Source: Neospora caninum Liverpool
Lineage: Eukaryota > Apicomplexa > Conoidasida > Eucoccidiorida > Sarcocystidae
Length of the DNA: 64,000 nucleotides
Direction of reading: 5' to 3'
Assembly: GCF_000208865.1 (NCBI RefSeq)
Contig: NC_018388.1
Coordinates: 1,550,001-1,614,000 of the forward strand
Position numbers and translations under genes: made by a program. The notes beneath the pieces are model-generated. The model was given only the letters and a program-made list of their open reading frames with translations, searched no databases and was not told the origin of the DNA. Shown in pieces: positions 61,627-64,000 of this stretch; positions within the stretch are counted from its first letter, which is position 1, and the number at the start of each line of letters is the position of its first letter.

Positions 61627-63410
61627 GGTCTGCATGTTTGCAGTTCTGCCATGTGTATGCGCGGTGAAGCAGCAAGACAGTTTGCAGCACCATGATAAGT
61701 GGACGTGGATTGTTCGGCCTCCTTTGTCGTGTCCCGGGCGTCTTGGAAATGGCCAGGTAACAGTCGGAGAGTTGCTTACATTCGCGTTTCGTCCTTCGAC
61801 AACTATGACCGTACCCTCTGTCTGCGGCTGAGTCCTCCCCTGCCGACAAGAGCGAGATTCGAAAATGTCCTCACCGCCCTCTCTCGAGTCTTTCTTCCCT
61901 CCTTCCTCCGGTTCCCATTTGGATGGTTCGCTTCCTCGCGAAAAGCCTCATCGCCGGACTCATTCCTTTCTGTATCGCCCTCGCTTTTTTGGGAGGACGT
62001 ACCCTCGCTGCAACCCCTGAGGCGCCGCCGGGCGTCCGTCCAGCACGCGTTTCCTTGCTTTCCACGTCCCGTGCTTTCCTTCCTGGTTTTTTCGGCAGTG
62101 TGTGGACACCGTTTCCACGCTTTTTGGCTATTCCATCCTTTCCTCTCGTGTGCGTTGGGTTTCGGCGGAACCTCGTTACAGGCGTGTGACGCGACAGCAA
62201 CCGCGGTGTGTGCATGCGCGCCTCGGCATAACGCGTCCGATGTTGTGTGTCTCGGAGGACCTCACATTCCAGAGAAGAAGACAGAGCTTCTCCGTGTCTC
62301 TTTTTGGTTTCGTCTGTTATTTTCGAGACGCCGGCGCCTCTCGAGCGCGTGGTTCACGCTGAGTCAGGTTGTGTCCGCGGAAAACCGGAGATGTGCGCAA
62401 CTTTTCAATGGGGCTTTTCCTCGTGCCTGCATATCGCACAGGCAGCGCTGCTTGCCAATGCTCTCTCCACCTGGCATCGAAACAGCGACCTTTTCTTCCC
62501 CAAGATACAAATGTTTCATGCGTCGGCTTTCGCGCCTTCCACGTTTTCTTAGCAGTGTGTCCCCGCCAACCCTCTGTATCCCTCTCGATGTAAGCATGTC
62601 AAGCGAAAGACGACGCGCGTAAAGGAGCCTCCGCCCACACGTTCGTGTGTCTTCCCGATGTCCACGTTTCTGGTTTTTGTCGCGAATGTGTCGGCGTGCC
62701 TCGATCCATTTCAAAGTACACACGCATGCACGCACGCCTGCCTCCGGGCGGGGTTCCAAGGTGTCTTGTCATGAATCTGGAGGTGTAGATTTTTGGTCTC
62801 GTGCGCCTCTACCATTCCTCCAGGCGATTCGTAGCTCCGTGCCCCGGTGAACTTGCCCCTTTCGTACGATGCGTGGACCCTGGAAGTCCCAAGAGAAAGG
62901 GTGAGTTCCATGACGTGCTGCAAAGCCGAGTTTCGTTCTCTCTGCTCTCGTGCTCAGACTCAGAGTTTCTCTCTCTTCTCTGCCGCGTGAGACGCCCATC
63001 GCCTTTTCTTCCCTCTCGCTTCGCTCGTAGCTCTCTCTGTTTTTTTCATCGGGTTGTGGAACTTTGCGTGGTCTCGTAGGCGCCGGCAGAGCCAACAGCG
63101 CTCTTCTGGTGTCTTTGCTTTCTGCAAACGAGCGAGTCTGCTGTGTAGTACGGGCCAGGGAGTGGTGTGAGGCCTAGACCCCTTGCGTGTGGCTTCTCTT
63201 GTCTCCACCTCGTTCTGTCACCGCTACATTTTCATTTTTTTCCTCTCTTCCCTTTCAGACTGCCTCTCTCCTGGGCCACCCTCTCTGTGCCTCGTTTATC
63301 GTGCGTTCCTTGTTTCTTCTCCGAGCTTCCCTCTCACGTCCAAGCGTCCTCTTTACCTCTCGGGTTTTTTCGCTTCTCCCCCTCCGCTTTTCTCCTCCCT
63401 CGCCGTGAAA

Positions 63411-64000
63411 ATGGCGAGGAGGGAGTTGGCTGCGTGTCCTGCGCTCCCGAGTGCACGAGGAGACACTTTGTCTCCGCCGAGGGGAGCCAGGCCGTGCATA
63501 GGCGGAGGCAGAGGAGCGCCACGAGTGCTTTTGCGGCCCACGCCCCACAGTTCGACGCAGCCTAGAGACAGTTCGGAGACAACCGCTCGGCCCGACGCCG
63601 CCGGAGAGACAGGCACGAAGAGCGAGAGGCTACAAGACGCCAAGCCGGACTCGTCATGCCACGGGTCTTCACCGCTTTTCGGAGACGAAAAGAAACGGGT
63701 ACCTGAAGAAGGATACCCCGGTGGTTTTGTTCCGACGCAGAGAGCCCTCTCCTTGGCACACTTTGGTTCGTTATCGTCAACTCCGGCATCTTGTCTCGGC
63801 AGCCCACGTTGTGCATGTGCATCCACGACAGTCACGGTGTGTCCTTACCAGTCTTTCCCTTGCTGCGCGTCTCCGATTCTGTCTCATGCGTCGCCTCCGT
63901 CTCCCTATCCTTCCCTGTTTCCCGTCTCTCTTGCCCTCTCTCCGTCTCCCAAGAGTCGTACAAACGCCTCTCTGCGTTGCGCTTCGTCTCCCGATCTCTG
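63411..64000 (+). CDS. Unrecognised protein, 5' part only (runs off the right edge)
   Basis: From ATG 63411 the frame stays open for 196 codons to the window end. The start context (gtgaaaATGGCG) fits the A-rich, purine -3 and G +4 preference of this group. The predicted peptide starts MARRELAACPALPSARG, is rich in Ser, Pro, Arg and Cys, and contains no hydrophobic signal, coiled coil or domain I recognise. Low-complexity N-termini of this kind are common in large coccidian proteins. An intron inside the segment cannot be excluded. Confidence 0.5.
   Translation, partial: MARRELAACPALPSARGDTLSPPRGARPCIGGGRGAPRVLLRPTPHSSTQPRDSSETTARPDAAGETGTKSERLQDAKPDSSCHGSSPLFGDEKKRVPEEGYPGGFVPTQRALSLAHFGSLSSTPASCLGSPRCACASTTVTVCPYQSFPCCASPILSHASPPSPYPSLFPVSLALSPSPKSRTNASLRCASSPDL

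Larger units (their letters stand above)
58986..63410. other. Divergent intergenic region with simple repeats and homopolymer runs
   Basis: Upstream of the WDR4-like gene and of the partial gene at the right edge. Contains a GA-rich tract (about 59020-59200), a CT-rich tract (about 59820-59950), a poly-G run, a poly-C run and a TA microsatellite (61601-61626). Plus-strand frames around 61700-62620 are Phe/Ser/Arg-rich and look compositional. No gene was recognised. Confidence 0.45.

Noticed and set aside
1..64000. Organellar DNA insertions, CRISPR arrays, insertion sequences, viral genes
   Set aside because: None recognised by eye. Short mitochondrial insertions typical of these genomes could still be present and would need a nucleotide search against the mitochondrial genome.

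Overview
The window looks like nuclear DNA from a tissue-cyst coccidian close to Toxoplasma, Neospora or Hammondia. The evidence is GC-rich genes cut by many GT-AG introns, A-rich contexts before many start codons, frequent TGCATGC words, TA-dinucleotide and GA/CT-rich tracts, and secreted PAN/apple-domain proteins. No bacterial operon, phage, virus, CRISPR array or toxin gene was seen. Exon models were built by reading splice sites and phases by eye and by recognising families from memory. No alignment or transcript data were available.

Left part (1-18 kb): a SEC14/CRAL-TRIO-like gene on the minus strand runs off the left edge. A divergent intergenic region follows, holding a 12/24-bp minisatellite. 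Next come a single-exon nuclear gene for a bacterial-type (organellar) ribosomal protein L2 on the plus strand and a seven-exon PTC7-type PP2C phosphatase on the minus strand.

Middle part (18-39.7 kb): a large plus-strand gene encodes a patatin/iPLA2-fold protein in which the oxyanion loop, the nucleophile elbow serine and the catalytic aspartate all appear to be replaced. Convergent to it lie two tandem minus-strand genes for secreted PAN/apple-domain proteins (three and four domains), then the cytosolic ribosomal protein L12 (uL11) gene. A 5-kb divergent interval then leads to Pelota. It contains a weak, phase-consistent chain of possible minus-strand exons.

Right part (39.7-64 kb): a 13-exon Pelota/Dom34 gene (ribosome rescue) converges on an XPA/Rad14-like DNA-repair gene. 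A plus-strand gene follows for an unrecognised secretory protein ending in two small-residue membrane helices. It converges on a TRM82/WDR4-like WD-repeat gene (partner of the tRNA m7G46 methyltransferase). The last 590 bases are an open reading frame that starts at a good ATG and runs off the right edge.

The genes do not form one pathway. Translation and RNA housekeeping (L2, L12, Pelota, WDR4), signalling and lipid proteins (PP2C, SEC14-like, pseudo-patatin) and parasite secretory proteins are interspersed, as is usual for this group. The strongest candidates for something undescribed are the catalytically degenerate patatin protein and the two-helix secretory protein.
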